From Ovis canadensis (lineage: Eukaryota; Chordata; Mammalia; Artiodactyla; Bovidae): a stretch of DNA of 64,000 bases. How positions within the stretch are numbered: the first letter of the stretch is position 1; every line of letters starts with the position of its first letter. Made by a program: the position numbers and the translations under genes. Where the stretch lies: NCBI RefSeq assembly GCF_042477335.2, contig NC_091253.1:95184501-95248500 (forward strand), read 5' to 3'. The notes beneath the pieces are model-generated. The model was not told the origin of the DNA. It was given only the letters and a program-made list of their open reading frames with translations, and made no database searches. This document shows, piece after piece, positions 1-11,500 of this stretch.

Positions 1-75
1 GTCTGCAAAGGCTCTCCACAGGGAGAGGGTATCAGCAGGAGCAGTCCAGGGAGGAGTCCCTTGGTGTGAGCCCTC

Positions 76-1965
76 TTCAGTTCAGTCACCCAGTTGTGTC
101 CGACTCTCTGTGACTCCATGGACCACAGCATGCCAGGCCTCCCTGTCCAGCACCAACTCCCGGAGCTTGCTCACACTCATGTCCATTGAGTCAGTGATGC
201 CATCCAACCATCTCAACCTCTGCTGTCCTCTTCTCCTACGCTAAACCTTTCACCACCTCAGGGTCTTTTCCAATGAGTTGACTCTTCATATCAGGAGGCC
301 AAAGTATTGGACTTTTAGCATCAGTCCTTTTGATGAATACTCAGGGTTGATTTCCTATACGATTGGCCTGTTTGATCTCCTTGCAGTCCAAAGGACTCTT
401 TTCTCAAATACCACAGTTCAAAAGCATCAGTTCTTCAGCACTCAGCCTTCTTTATGGTACATCTCTCACATCTGTTCATGACTACTGGAGAAACAATAAC
501 TTTGACTATAGAGACCCTTGTCGGCAGGGTGATGTCTCTGCTTTTTAATACCCTGTCTAGGTTTGTTGTAGCTTTTCTTCCAAGGAGCAAGTGTCTTTTA
601 ATATCATGGCTGCAGTTGCCATCTGCAGTGATTTTCGAGCCCAAAAAAGTACGTCTGTTACTCTTTCCATGTTTTCCCATCTATCTGCCGTGAAGCAATG
701 GAACCAGATGCCATGATCTTCAATTTTTGAATATTGAGTTTTGAGCCAGCTTTTTACTCTCCTCTTTCACCTTCATCAAGAGGCTCTTTAGTTCTTCTTG
801 CCATTTTGCCTTTAGAGTGGTGTCATCTGTGTATCTGAAGTTATTGATATTTCTCCTGGCTACTTAATTCTAGCTTGTGATTCATCCAGCCTGGCATTTC
901 GCATGATGTACTCTGCATAGAAGTTAAATGAGCAGGGTGACAATATACAGCCTTGACATACTCCTTTTCCTATTTGGAACCAGCTTGTTGTTCTGTGTTC
1001 AGTTCTAACTGTCGCATCTTGTTCTGCATCCAGGCTTCTCAGGAGACAGGTAAGATATCTGGTATTCCCATCTCTTTTAGAATTTCCCACAGTTTGTTGT
1101 TATCTGCACAGTCAAAGTCTTTAGCACAATCAATGAAGCAGAAGTAGATGTTTTTCTGGTATTCTCTTGTTTTGTGATCCAGGCAATTTGATTCCTGGTT
1201 CCTCTGGCTTTTTAAAATCCAGCTTGTACATCTTGAAGTTCTCAGTTCACGTACTGTTGAAGCCTAGCTTGAAGGATATTGAGCATTACCTTGGTAGTGT
1301 GTGAAATGAGTGCATTTTTATGATAGTTTGAACATCCTTTAGCATTGCCACTCTTTGAAATTGGAATAAAAACTGACATTTTCCTGTCCTTTGGCCACTG
1401 CTGAGTTTTCCAAATTTGCTGGCATATTGAGTGCAGCATTTTAACAGCATCATCTTCCAGGATTTGAAATAGCTCAACTGCAATTCCATCCCCTCCACTA
1501 GTTTTGTGTGTAGTGATGCTTCCTCAGGCCCACTTGACTTCACATTCCTGGACGTCTGGCTCTAGGTAAGCGAGCACACCACCATGGTTATCCAGGTCCT
1601 TGAGACCTTTTTTTGTATAGTTCTGTGTATTCTTGCCACTTCTTCTTGATGTCTTCTGCTTCTGTTAGGTCCTTACCGCTCCTTTATTGTGCCCATCTTT
1701 GCATGAATATTTCTTGAATAAATCTCTAATCTTTCCCATTCTATTGTTTTCCTCTACTGCTTTGCTTTGTTCACTTAAGAAGGTTTTCTTGTCTCTCCTT
1801 GCTCTTCCTTGGAACTCTGCATCCAGTGATATATCTTTCCTTTTCTCCTGTGCTTTTTGCTTCTCTTCTTTTCTCATCTACTTGTAAGGTCTTCTCAGAA
1901 AATCATTTGCCTTGTTTCTTTTCTTCTTGGGGATGATTTTGGTCACTGCCTCCTGTACCATCTTA
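76..1965 (-). mobile_element. BovB (RTE) LINE, 5'-truncated and decayed
   Basis: The plus strand opens with the antisense BovB 3' end (TTCAGTTCAGTCACCCAG) and continues collinearly through the antisense reverse-transcriptase region. On the minus strand, short frames at 435-680 and 860-1090 keep recognisable RT segments (GSKITADGNCSHDIKRHLLL; NFYAEYIMRNARL). The active-site box around position 825 reads Tyr-Thr-Asp-Asp instead of the RTE-type Tyr-Ala-Asp-Asp, and the frame is broken by many stops, so the copy is dead. The match to BovB as I remember it fades near 1965. The exact ends are uncertain by some tens of bases. Confidence 0.93.
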
Positions 1966-2103
1966 TGAATTTCTATTCTTGAAATATTCATTTCTATTCA
2001 CATGTCTATTTCAGTGCTCTCATTTCATCAGTTTATATTTTCCAATTTCCCCATGTCTTTTTGTTGTTGTTCTTTCTCAAGCCTTTATCAAATGTAGTAG
2101 AAA

Positions 2104-2163
2104 AACTTGTGTATGTGTGTATTTATATATATGTATATAGTATATATAATGTAATATGTATAT
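2104..2163. repeat. TG/TA-rich microsatellite
   Basis: An interrupted run of TG, TA and TATG dinucleotides next to the BovB fragment. It is simple sequence with no coding content. Confidence 0.8.
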
Positions 2164-2179
2164 CTTAGAAAACTTAAAC

Positions 2180-2706
2180 ATTTCTACCTCGTTAAAAAAC
2201 TTACGACATTTTGGTCCCACTTGTTTGACCAAGTGTCAAGGGAAGCACACTGACTGCCACCACCCACCCTGGCCAGGTACTGCAGTCACCATTTGTGTGA
2301 GTTATTTTACGACCTCAGGTCTTAGTAAGGAACACGGAACCAACAAGCCACCAGCAACTGGGAAAGTTCAGGAAAAGTCAAAAGGAGACACAAGTCCGAC
2401 CACCTCTGAAAATCCTACTCGCTGGCACCCGGAGATGCCATTAGCTGAGCAATGCCTGTGCCACCAGGAAGGACCCAGAGTGGGAATGACTGGCCAGAGA
2501 AAAGGCGGAAACGAATCCCATCACCAGAAAGCCCAAGGCGTCAAGCAGGTAGCAGAGCAGTTCTTCTGAGTTCTCTGACCCTACTGCTCTCCAGCTCTGC
2601 GCCCCTGCCCAGTGAAGTCTCTTGCTTTGTCAGCTCATGTGTCTCTGGACAGTCCATCTCCCCGTGTTAGACAAGAGCCCACTCCCAGGCCCGGGAAGGG
2701 GTCCCC
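2180..2706 (+). mobile_element. Solo LTR of a bovine endogenous retrovirus (BTLTR1-like)
   Basis: A GC-richer block of about 0.5 kb in AT-rich flank. It resembles the bovine BTLTR1 group of ERV LTRs as I remember them: a segment on a tract like GTTTGACCAAGTGTCAAGGG, a central ACGACCTCAGGTCTTAGTAAGG, and a 3' part ending near CCCGGGAAGGGGTCCCCATTC. No retroviral internal region follows on either side, so it looks like a solo LTR. The 137-codon frame inside it (2156-2569) resembles no protein I know and is treated as chance. The family name is from memory. Confidence 0.7.
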
Positions 2707-4324
2707 ATTCATAAGTATGAATAATGCTGGGTTTCTAATTTATCCTCACTGAAAACTCTGGTATAGTTCCATTTATTCTGGCATCTAGTATTACTCCTAA
2801 AATTCTAGAAAGCTTATTATCTTAATGATTTGAAAAAAAATTTTTGAATGAAGCTTGAAACTTCTAATCCAGTTCTGAGGATACAAAGAAATATTGTGTT
2901 GAAAAAAAAGGCAGAAAATTAAGATGTGATACAGTATGATTAACTAAAGTACAGGATTTGCTCAAATTAAAAAAAAAAAAAACCACACAGGAACTTGAAT
3001 TGTGGATTATTTTAGCCACCTTTAAAAATGAGAATATGGGTATTACTCTGAAAATTTTCTCCTTCAAAATACAATTCCTTGTTCTTCTGAGAAGAGCAGC
3101 AGGCCAGCCCTCTACCCATCTTTTGCAGAACAGCTTAATGACAGTCAGCATATATTTAGCCAATTGACAGATTATGTGTGAAATCTGTAATTAGACAGCT
3201 AATCTTTTTTTTTAAAGAAATATGTTATATTTCTAAGTGCTAATATGTACATTTTCAAGAGACTAAATGCTAGGTGACACCTCTGAGTTTCTTAACTTTT
3301 TTCCCTAGAAAGAGCAGTTTAGCTGGCATAGAAATATAGCAGAAAATGAAAATATTTGTCACTTTCGGGAAAATAGCATTTTGGGGATTGAGAAATATAA
3401 GACTAGAGAGAAAAAAAAAAAAGACCATTGTATCAAGGGTATACACATATATGGGCAATCCATCTTCTTTCTCACCTTTATATAGTACCTAATTTTTACA
3501 GTTAGCAGTTAGATCAATCCAGGGGCCTTACAGCCTTACATTTGTGTATGAAGGAAACTGCTCCAAGGGAAAATAGTTGGATCTGGACTCTGTACTTGTT
3601 AAAGGGAGGTGATTAAAGGAAGTCAGAGAGACATTCTGTAAAGGGAAGTAAGTGTTTTGAAGGATGGGATTTTTGCTTTTTTGTTTGGTGCTGAGGGGAA
3701 GGTTTAAGAGTTGAAACATCTTCACTTGGGTGGGGTGTGAGGGTGTGTGCTCAGACCTGAAGGTATGTGATTGAGAAACAATAGAAACAATAATCACATT
3801 TGCCTTATTGGGCTACTTTTTCTAGAACATCTAAGCAGAAATGATTTGTACCTTTTTTTTTTTTCTTTTTCCTTTTTCTTTCTTTGTTGAGAGAGGAAGT
3901 AATTTTTAAAACCCTTAACTCTGAGGTCCTCTTTCTCAGAAAGTATGAAAAGAAGAGATCACTAGAATAACCTTGACTTTTTTTCCTGACCAGGTTAACA
4001 GTCATGAGTTGGCAGTTAGTTGTTTTCCAGCATTTGGCCAATTCCCTTTTAAGGAAATAGAGATAGTTCCCACCAGTCTAGGTGTTTAGATTTGTGACCC
4101 CACAGAGAGAGCTCAGATTTCAGTGGATAGTCATGGCCCTTTGGCATTCAGTTCCAGACCATCTTGCTCTTAGAATTAGATCTCAGTGGAACTGAACTTA
4201 GATACTCTTCTTTAATTTTTTCTACCCTTGGATTTGCCTTGACAAGCTTAGAAACTGCTGACCCCTGAGACTTAAACTGTGACTTCTGGAGGGGTAAGGG
4301 AAGCTCTAGCAAGACCCTTGAGAC
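2707..4324. other. Intergenic, no gene seen
   Basis: AT-rich unique-looking sequence. It contains a T-rich pyrimidine tract at about 3852-3888 and several A runs (near 2968 and 3410). No exon, RNA gene or recognisable transposon was found. Confidence 0.6.
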
Positions 4325-4545
4325 TGGACCAGACTTATGTTAACTCAGACCACCAGGGTTCCAATCCTGCATCTGTCATTTATGAGCTGTGAGGCCTTAG
4401 ACAAGTTACTCCAGCTCTGGCCTTGGTTTCCTAGGGGCATAATAGTACTTCTCTTGTACTGTTGTTTTAAGAGTGCATGAAGTAATACCTGGAAAGTGCT
4501 AGTTAGAACATACTTGGCACCTAGTATGAAGTATGGTGGAAGGGG
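4325..4545 (+). mobile_element. MIR SINE
   Basis: Retains the MIR order: a split tRNA-like head, the core around GAGCTGTGAGGCCTTAGACA with a following AGTTACT, then a TTGGTTTCCT block and a tail resembling ...TGCATGAAGTAATACCTGGA. Old and diverged, as expected of a mammal-wide element. Confidence 0.8.
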
Positions 4546-5097
4546 CCATTCGCCACATTTGCAAATATTCTTGTCCGCTCAGGAAGGTATTGGGATCAAG
4601 TTGTGGATTTCGAGAGGCCATCATGATTTGGGTGAGAAAAATCTCACTAACATCACATGCAAGAAAGAATAAATTAGCTTCTTCAAAGTCTTCTTGGTAA
4701 GACCCAAAGACTAGTGCAGAACACAGGGAGTGAGGAAAAGGGTCCCCTCAGTTGGATTTCCCATCAGCCTACTGGGATAAGGACTAGGAGTCAGATCTAA
4801 CTTGACTTAAAGAATATGAAGATGTGAAAGAAAATTCACACTCTGTATGGATAGGCATACATATATATATTTAGCTTTTCAAGTATATTGTATAAATGTA
4901 CATGTACTTACATTTTTCACTCGTGTGCTTGTCCGTGTGGGGATATGTACCTACATTTTGTGCGAAAAAAATGACTACATCCAAAGTGGCCATAAATGTA
5001 TTATCTAGCTCTCGGTTTTACCTCCTACGAGAGTCAGTTAAGTGGGCAGGGCACTATCTTTAAAAGAATGACATGGCCTGAGGACATGATATAAACT
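4546..5097. other. Intergenic, no gene seen
   Basis: Unique AT-rich sequence with a short (AT)n run near 4858. Nothing coding or repetitive was recognised. Confidence 0.5.
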
Positions 5098-5550
5098 GAT
5101 TTAGTACTTGCCCTAGACCTTGAGCCTCAGCACATGCTCACTGTAACACATCAACAAGCTAAATGACACACCCACAGGCACCGTGACAGTTCCAAGGCTG
5201 ACCATCAAGGTCAAAAAGTGACTAGGTCCCAATTCATGAGAATCCCCATACTCCTTCCCCAAAATAGCTGTAATAATCTCACTCACTGGCCCGTGAAATT
5301 TCCCACCCGGATAAAAACTGCCAAGCCCATACCTTGGTGCTGCCCTCAGTCTCTGAGATGGCCCCACACTCTGTCTGTGAAGCGTGTTTCTCTCTAAGTA
5401 AATCCTCTTCTTACCTATCACTTTGTCTCTCACTGAATTCTTTTCAGGATGAGACATCCAGAACCTGAACTTCATTAAGTCCTGACACCAGGTGTGTGTG
5501 GTGAAAAGACTGTGGGTTCAAGTTCCGATCTGAGTTACATGGCTTCAGTA
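5098..5550 (+). mobile_element. Solo LTR of an endogenous retrovirus (class uncertain)
   Basis: The block has LTR architecture. There is a C-rich U3-like part, a TATA-like GATAAAA near 5310, then the segment GCGTGTTTCTCTCTAAGTAAA followed by CTCACTGAATTCTTTTCAGGATGAGACATC, and an end near GACTGTGGGTTCAAGTTCCGA. I recall similar sequence in abundant bovine ERV LTRs. No internal gag, pol or env sequence flanks it. The 120-codon minus-strand frame over it is chance. Boundaries and family are approximate. Confidence 0.6.
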
Positions 5551-6919
5551 GTATTTCTGCAGCTGTCCGCACAATGATGTGTGTGTAGGAAGTGCCATTA
5601 ATTTTGGAGTAAATGGCTTACAAAGTGAAAATTGTAATCATAATACAATGCACCACAAAAACCATGTATCTTTTCCTATGTGTCGTCACTCCATTCTCAC
5701 TGCTTATGTCTTTTAAATTTCCCATTTTAAAGTTAGTAATGAGAATATTATAGCCATAGCTAATAGAAAGAAAAGAATCTGCTCTTGATATAGGGCAAGC
5801 TGGGATAGGGCAAGGCTTCAGGTGTAGGATGGAGAGTCAAGGCAAATGAAAAGACCATTGTATTTCCAGTCCTATCTACTGATCAAGAAATCTCCGAAGT
5901 ATTTAGGTTTCCCATAACTTAAAGAACGTTGTGTGACTTAGGTCACTCATTTATTAAAAAGGAATTCAGTTCTAGGTTTCATAGATTGTCAAGAGATCTT
6001 TCTTTCTGCTGTACTCTCTTTATAGAGACAACACTGAACACCAGGATAAAACCTGGAAAACCTTTCAGAAATGGTCAGAATTCCTAAGGTACTCATTTCA
6101 TCATTAATCATCAATGTTAATTTACACTTTCCCTATGCTCACATCGGGAAAATATCTACAGTCAGTTTAAAACAGCTTTAGTTTTTCAAAAGCCCCATAA
6201 TGTTATTTTGCTGTGAAAAGTCCAGGTCACTTTATGAGGGGTTTCCATCTGAGCAAAGTTGTCCACACACCTTGCCACCCTGACCACAGCCGATTGGATC
6301 AGATGGGCCTCTGACCCATCCTTCCGCTAATGAAGTGGTTTGGTTTCAAAATGACCATGACTGATTCCATCAGTCTCTCTGTCTCTGCATTTTTGAACAG
6401 TATATGCTAGTTAACAAGAGAACAGGAGCTGGAAGACAGACATGACGGTAAACAGAAGCCGTGAGTTATTCGAACTCACAAAACAGCCAAAGCAACGAGT
6501 GAGCAGGGTCTGTGGGGCAGAGCGGACGAGAAGCTAATGATAGTTGGTAAAGAAAGGAGCACAGGAATGGGGGGCAAGCCCAGGGCTGTGACAAGGGCAG
6601 GGTGTTCAGGCAGGAAGACCGCGGTGCATCAGGACAGGCTTCGAGGAAGAACAGAGAAAGGATCTGATCACTGCAGGAACTGATACAGTCTCTCCTGTGA
6701 GACCCAGGTAACTTCTATTGATGGCTTCCTGCCCTCTGTTTGTCCACTTATATCCTTACAGTGAACTCCCAGGAACCAAGTGAAATAACCTGAGGGTGTT
6801 TCTATTTTTTGCACCTTGATCAAGCTTGATACATTGGCTTACAATTTTATAGAAAACACTCACAAGGTCTAATTGACAACTGACTGTCACTCATGAGGTA
6901 CATCTAGAGACACTACTCG
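5551..6919. other. Intergenic, no gene seen
   Basis: Unique-looking AT-rich sequence with no exon signature or transposon that I can name. Confidence 0.5.
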
Positions 6920-6920
6920 A

Positions 6921-7047
6921 GGGAGCTTCCTGGTGGCCTAGTAGTTAGGATTCTGGGCTTTCTCTGAAGTGGCCGTACTGAGTCCTTGATCAGGGAACAG
7001 AAATCCCGCAAGCAGCAAGTGTGAGGCAAATAAATTAATAAAATAAC
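6921..7047 (+). mobile_element. CHR-type tRNA-derived SINE, diverged
   Basis: Starts GGGAGCTTCCTGGTGGCCTA and follows the cetartiodactyl CHR SINE head (GGTTAGGATTCTGGGCTTT, GATCAGGGAACAGAAATCCC). It ends in an A-rich tail at 7029-7047. The tRNA promoter boxes are mutated. Confidence 0.8.
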
Positions 7048-8867
7048 AAGACACTGCCCAAACTGCTTCTATCTTCAAAATAACTCTCTGGTAAAAGTGG
7101 GTTTCAAAAACTAAAAATTTAAAACTACATTAATGTAGACAAAAAGAGCTTTAATTGGGTAACTATCAGATTCTACTATCTAAATGAATTTCCCACTTCA
7201 TTAAAATAACAATGACTTAAACTTCAAAGCAAACTCAGCCCGTTGTTTACCCTGCCACTCTAAGCACGTTTTGTAAGATATCTAGATCTTTTGTTAGACA
7301 TATGTTACTGAGCTTAATTTGTCTTTGTTCCTTTTAAAAGTCTTGATTCACAGAGAACAGGAATGCTTTGAATCTGCTTCCTAACACAATATCTGTGTGA
7401 AGAAATGTCTAATCCTGCCTGGGTATGAATATATGGAACACACAAATAAATGTGAAGATGTTCAGAAGAGGCTAGAGGAAATTGGAATACCAAAATGCTC
7501 TAAGGGAATTGTGGAATATTTATGAAAATACATGGTTTATTTTGAAATGCAGATGTCTCAGGACCTGGTAATGTAATCACAGGAATGAAAACTGTCTTTA
7601 ATAAATCTTTTTAATTAAAATCTATTGTTCCGAAAAAAGTATAAATCCTCCTGCAATATTAGAAATAGGAGCAAGAAATGGGGAAAGTATGCCTTCATTC
7701 AGATTGCAGCAAAGAATTATTATTAAGAGTTCCTGGCTATAACAGTTTGGTTTGCTGTTGTTGTTTTCCCTGTTGTTTGTTAAAGCTAAAGAAGTAACAT
7801 TCTAGTAGACTAATCATAAATTATTTGCCATTATGGTACCCAATGAGATGAAAACAAAAAAGGCCTGTAGCACAAAAATACATCCAATCGCTGATAGGGA
7901 GACAGAGTGTGTTAGAATCACTGTCAAAATACATCAATTTTTTTGTTTTTCTTGACTTGCAAGGGCTTTGAGTGGGTGGTCCTCCAGCTCAAAAGACTCA
8001 AAATCAATTAATTACAAGAAATAAACCTCTGTCCTCCCAATCTTCAGATTTCCTCTATGAGATCCGTGCAGAATGCTTAATAATGAAAATGTATACATGA
8101 TTGCCTTTGTGAAAAATGCATACATTTCTCTGTTCTTATTAGTCTGCAGTGTCATTAAAGTTTAAGAGCACTAGGCCTTTCAGTTAAACCAGTGCACTAG
8201 GGCATAATTGTCATAACATGTCAATACCATGAAATAATCTTATTTCATCAGTGAGTGAGCTGAGGCAAGCAAGGCTGAGTCCCGTCCTGTGTGACAGGGC
8301 TATCTACCCTCTGATCCTAGACCCTCCATTTGCCATTGCAAGCAAGCGGGGGCTGAATGGTCCATGGCTGTGCGCAGGGAAGTTGGAAACCTGTACATCT
8401 TGAATCCATTAGCTTGTAGTACCTTTTCTCAGTGATATATTACACTGGGCAAGTACAGTCCCAGGCAAGGGATGGCCATCACTAACTCCTTAGAGTCGCA
8501 AATGACCTAACCCTCCTGCAGTAACCACCCACGTGTGGCTCAACTTTTGAAGAGCTTCCAGTCCTGTTTAGATGAAGTTCTGTGGCTGTTTATTTTATTA
8601 TTATCTGATAATGAGTCTCCCTTGATGATTGCAGCTGCCTGAACAGCAGGTAGGGATGTTAGGAGCCTATTCACATGCTTTCTCTTGTTGGGGATCCACA
8701 GTCCCAAAGGATGTGTGTGTTCTTCTGTGAGTGCATGAATGCTATGGGCTTTTGTACAAGCTATGAAAGTGGGGCTCTGTGTATATTAGGAGAATGATAA
8801 GGTGGGGTGTTTTCAATGCTTCTAGTAATCTCTAAAGTCTTGCTCCTGATTCTTTGTGGGCCAGGGT
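7048..8867. other. Intergenic, no gene seen
   Basis: AT-rich sequence without long frames, RNA genes or recognisable repeats. Confidence 0.5.
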
Positions 8868-8985
8868 CCTGAGAAGCTGGTTAGAAATGCAGAATTTCAG
8901 GTCCAGGCCCACACCCACTGAGGCAGATTCAGCCATTAACATAATCCTCTGGACGCTTAGTATACACATTAAATTTGACATGCAT
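8868..8985 (+). mobile_element. MER5A-like hAT-Charlie DNA transposon fragment
   Basis: GAGAAGCTGGTTAGAAATGC followed by AGAATTTCAGGTCCAGGCCC, then ACTGAGGCAGATTCAGCCATT and ATACACATTAAA, matches the order of MER5A, a short non-autonomous hAT element common in placental mammals. Terminal repeats are not clearly preserved. Confidence 0.75.
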
Positions 8986-10404
8986 GCATTACGCTAAGGG
9001 AAAATATATTCGTTCTTCTCTACAGAAAGCATGGCTTCCACGAAATGTTTTAAGACTGTAAGCAATTGCATGCATTATCTATATCTTCACTGTAAAGATA
9101 TTAAATAAGAAATATTTATTTAAAAGTAAAAATGTGAATACTTAGGGCAAATGTTAGTCTAGAAGTGATTTTCTTGTCCAGAAAACACGTGAAACGGAAA
9201 TTTTCTATCTTCGAAAAATTATGTCCTGTCAAGGAAATGGGACCACATTGCAGGGCAGACTGGGTGATCAGCATCAGGATGATCTTGCGGTTTTACAGGC
9301 GCCTGACCTAAAGAGTGTACTGATCAAGCGATTCTCTTGAATGTACAGGTGAATTCTGGGGGGAGTTAGGAAAGGGAACCTGTTGGTCCCAGATGACCGA
9401 GTCACCCTTTCTAGTGTCTTAACTGACACACTGGGGTCTCTCAGTTGGTGGCTAGTCCTATTGAGAAAAAAGTAAGAACTGCGCAAAACAAGTTCATGCT
9501 GAATATGATTAACAGCAGCCTATGTTTACTACAGATCTGTGGGCCAAAAATTTCTTCTCTTTCCACTGCTGTGCTGTGAGCCAGTTGGCTGCTGCTTTCC
9601 CCCCCAGAGGTGGATATGCTACAGTGATATAAGGATTCTCACATGAAAACAGCCTTATGAGGTGATATGGGATTCATCAGACTAGAGTGTTCTATGGAGC
9701 AAATTGATATTTTTAAAGGATTGGGGAAAAATAAAATGATTAAAATACTATAACATATGAATCTTTTAAAGGCTGGGTTTAATGTGAACATAGATATACT
9801 GACTTGCATAACTAAGGCATACATTTCCAAATAAAGATGATTCTTTACTAAGTATAAACACCCTCAAACAATCTGGATTATATAAACTATCAATGATATA
9901 ATAATTAAATGAAAGAATGAGAATATGCCCTAGACAAATTAAACAGCTTGTGAATTTTTACTGCATATTGATGTGTGTATTAAGGAATACATACTCCAAG
10001 TAATATATAAGATAAAAAGGAAAGAATTACTTACCTCTAAAATTCCCTTAGCTCCAAGTTTCTTCACATAGTATTTTTTAAAATGTCTAACTTATTATGG
10101 AAAGTAAACCAAAATTTCAGAAATATCGGTGCTTTATTGTAGAGCCTAGAATAGTTTTATAAACAGTTAAAACAAGAAGTACTTAAGAATACATATTTTT
10201 CATATCAAATTCCCCATTTTTCAAGAAATATTGAAATATACATATAAAACATCACAGAAAACCCTTGTCTCTGACTGCCTACATTTTCTTCCTTAAATAT
10301 ATTGGTGGTGTTAAAGTTTTTTGCGTAATTCATAGAAGCCAAGTTGATAGTGTTTTGATTCATGTAGATAAGTTCATGTGATGAAGTTTTTAAACTTAGT
10401 TCAT
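8986..10404. other. Intergenic, no gene seen
   Basis: Unique AT-rich sequence. The minus-strand frames at 9274-9486 and 9639-9830 resemble no protein I know and are taken as chance. Confidence 0.5.
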
Positions 10405-10475
10405 TCTTCATTCAACAAATGTTTATTGAACACCTAATACTTGGCAAGCACTGTTCAGTGAACAAAACAGACTCT
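10405..10475 (+). mobile_element. Old LINE-derived fragment (class uncertain)
   Basis: ATTCATTCAACAAATGTTTA followed by TTGAACACCTAATACTTGGC and a CACTGTTCAGTGAACAAAAC block is a widespread mammalian repeat module, also seen at 37575-38070. I believe it belongs to an ancient LINE 3' region but cannot fix the subfamily. Confidence 0.55.
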
Positions 10476-10525
10476 CATCTATGTAGTTACATCACAGTAA
10501 TATGCACCTAACCAAGGGTTTATAT

Positions 10526-10740
10526 CCACTTCCCTGGTGGCTCAGAGGTTAAAGCATCTGCCTCTAATGCAGGAGACCCGGGTTTGATCCCTGGGTCAGG
10601 AAGATCCTTTGGAGAAGGAAATGGCAACCCACTCCAGTATTCTTGCCTGGAGAATCCCATGGATGGAGAAGCCTGGTGGGCTACAGTCCACGGGGTCTCA
10701 AAGAGTCGGACACTACTGAGCGACTTAACTTTCAACTTTC
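10526..10740 (+). mobile_element. Bov-tA SINE with target-site duplication
   Basis: A near full-length Bov-tA element. The tRNA-like head (TTCCCTGGTGGCTCAGAGGT) carries a B box (GGGTTTGATCCCTGGGTC). It runs into the BovB-derived body (CTCCAGTATTCTTGCCTGGA) and the BovB-type tail (AAAGAGTCGGACACTACTGA). It is flanked by a 12-bp target-site duplication with one mismatch: AAGGGTTTATAT at 10514-10525 and AAGGATTTATAT at 10741-10752. This fixes its ends and shows insertion by LINE-mediated retrotransposition. Confidence 0.95.
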
Positions 10741-10752
10741 AAGGATTTATAT

Positions 10753-11390
10753 AGACAGAGTAGACACCAATATTAAAAACAAACAAAACAGCAAAAAAGG
10801 AAAAACAACTTCTCTGAGCACATTCAATAAAAAAAATGGGGAATATAGAATCTCAGTGGGGGATGGGTATTCTAAGGTTTTATTCTGGATTATGGTATTT
10901 TAAAAAACAACTTTCAAAGATGGAGGTGGGAAACATTCAATGTAAATTAGAAAGGTAACTAAGATTTTTTTTTGGCATCAATATTTGTCATGGATTAGCA
11001 GTAAAACGTCACATGAGATAATTACTAGCTTACAGATAGCTGTGCATATAAACACGCTTATTTGTGTATGTCATGTAGCACATGTGTGTTTCATATTATG
11101 CAATAAATTCAATCCTGCAGAGTTTAATGTGTCAAACTCCGAGGAATACAAATATTTAAATATTTAAAGAGTAAAACTCATTACTTAAATACTATTATGA
11201 ATTATTTTATAAAACTCTCCAAACTTAAAAAAAATTCCTTTTGGAAATTAAGTAAGTAATTGAAATTTTCCAACTTTGGCTTTTTGCATGAAGACTGGCT
11301 TTAAAGTAGTATAGAAAAAGATACGACTGTCTGCAGCTGAATCATACCAATCCAATCAGCTTATTTGCAGGTAGGATGAGAGCCATTTTT
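10753..11390. other. Intergenic, no gene seen
   Basis: AT-rich unique sequence without coding or repeat features that I recognise. Confidence 0.5.
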
Positions 11391-11500
11391 TTGGGGGGGG
11401 GGGCATGACACATGGCATGTGGGATCTTAGCGTCCCAACCTAGGACTGCTGTGCAAGCACTGAGTCTTAACCTCTGGATTGCCAGAGAACTCTCAGAGTC
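11391..11500 (-). mobile_element. CHR-type SINE, antisense
   Basis: The plus strand shows the reverse complement of a CHR SINE: TGGCATGTGGGATCTTAGCG, then CAACCTAGGACTGCTGTGCA and TGAGTCTTAACCTCTGGATT. It is preceded by T and G runs (11384-11402) that replace a normal tail. Confidence 0.8.

Noticed and set aside
2156..2569. 137-codon plus-strand frame
   Set aside because: It lies in an LTR-like element; no retroviral or host protein is recognised, so coding is not supported.
5113..5475. 120-codon minus-strand frame
   Set aside because: It lies antisense in the second LTR-like block; treated as chance.
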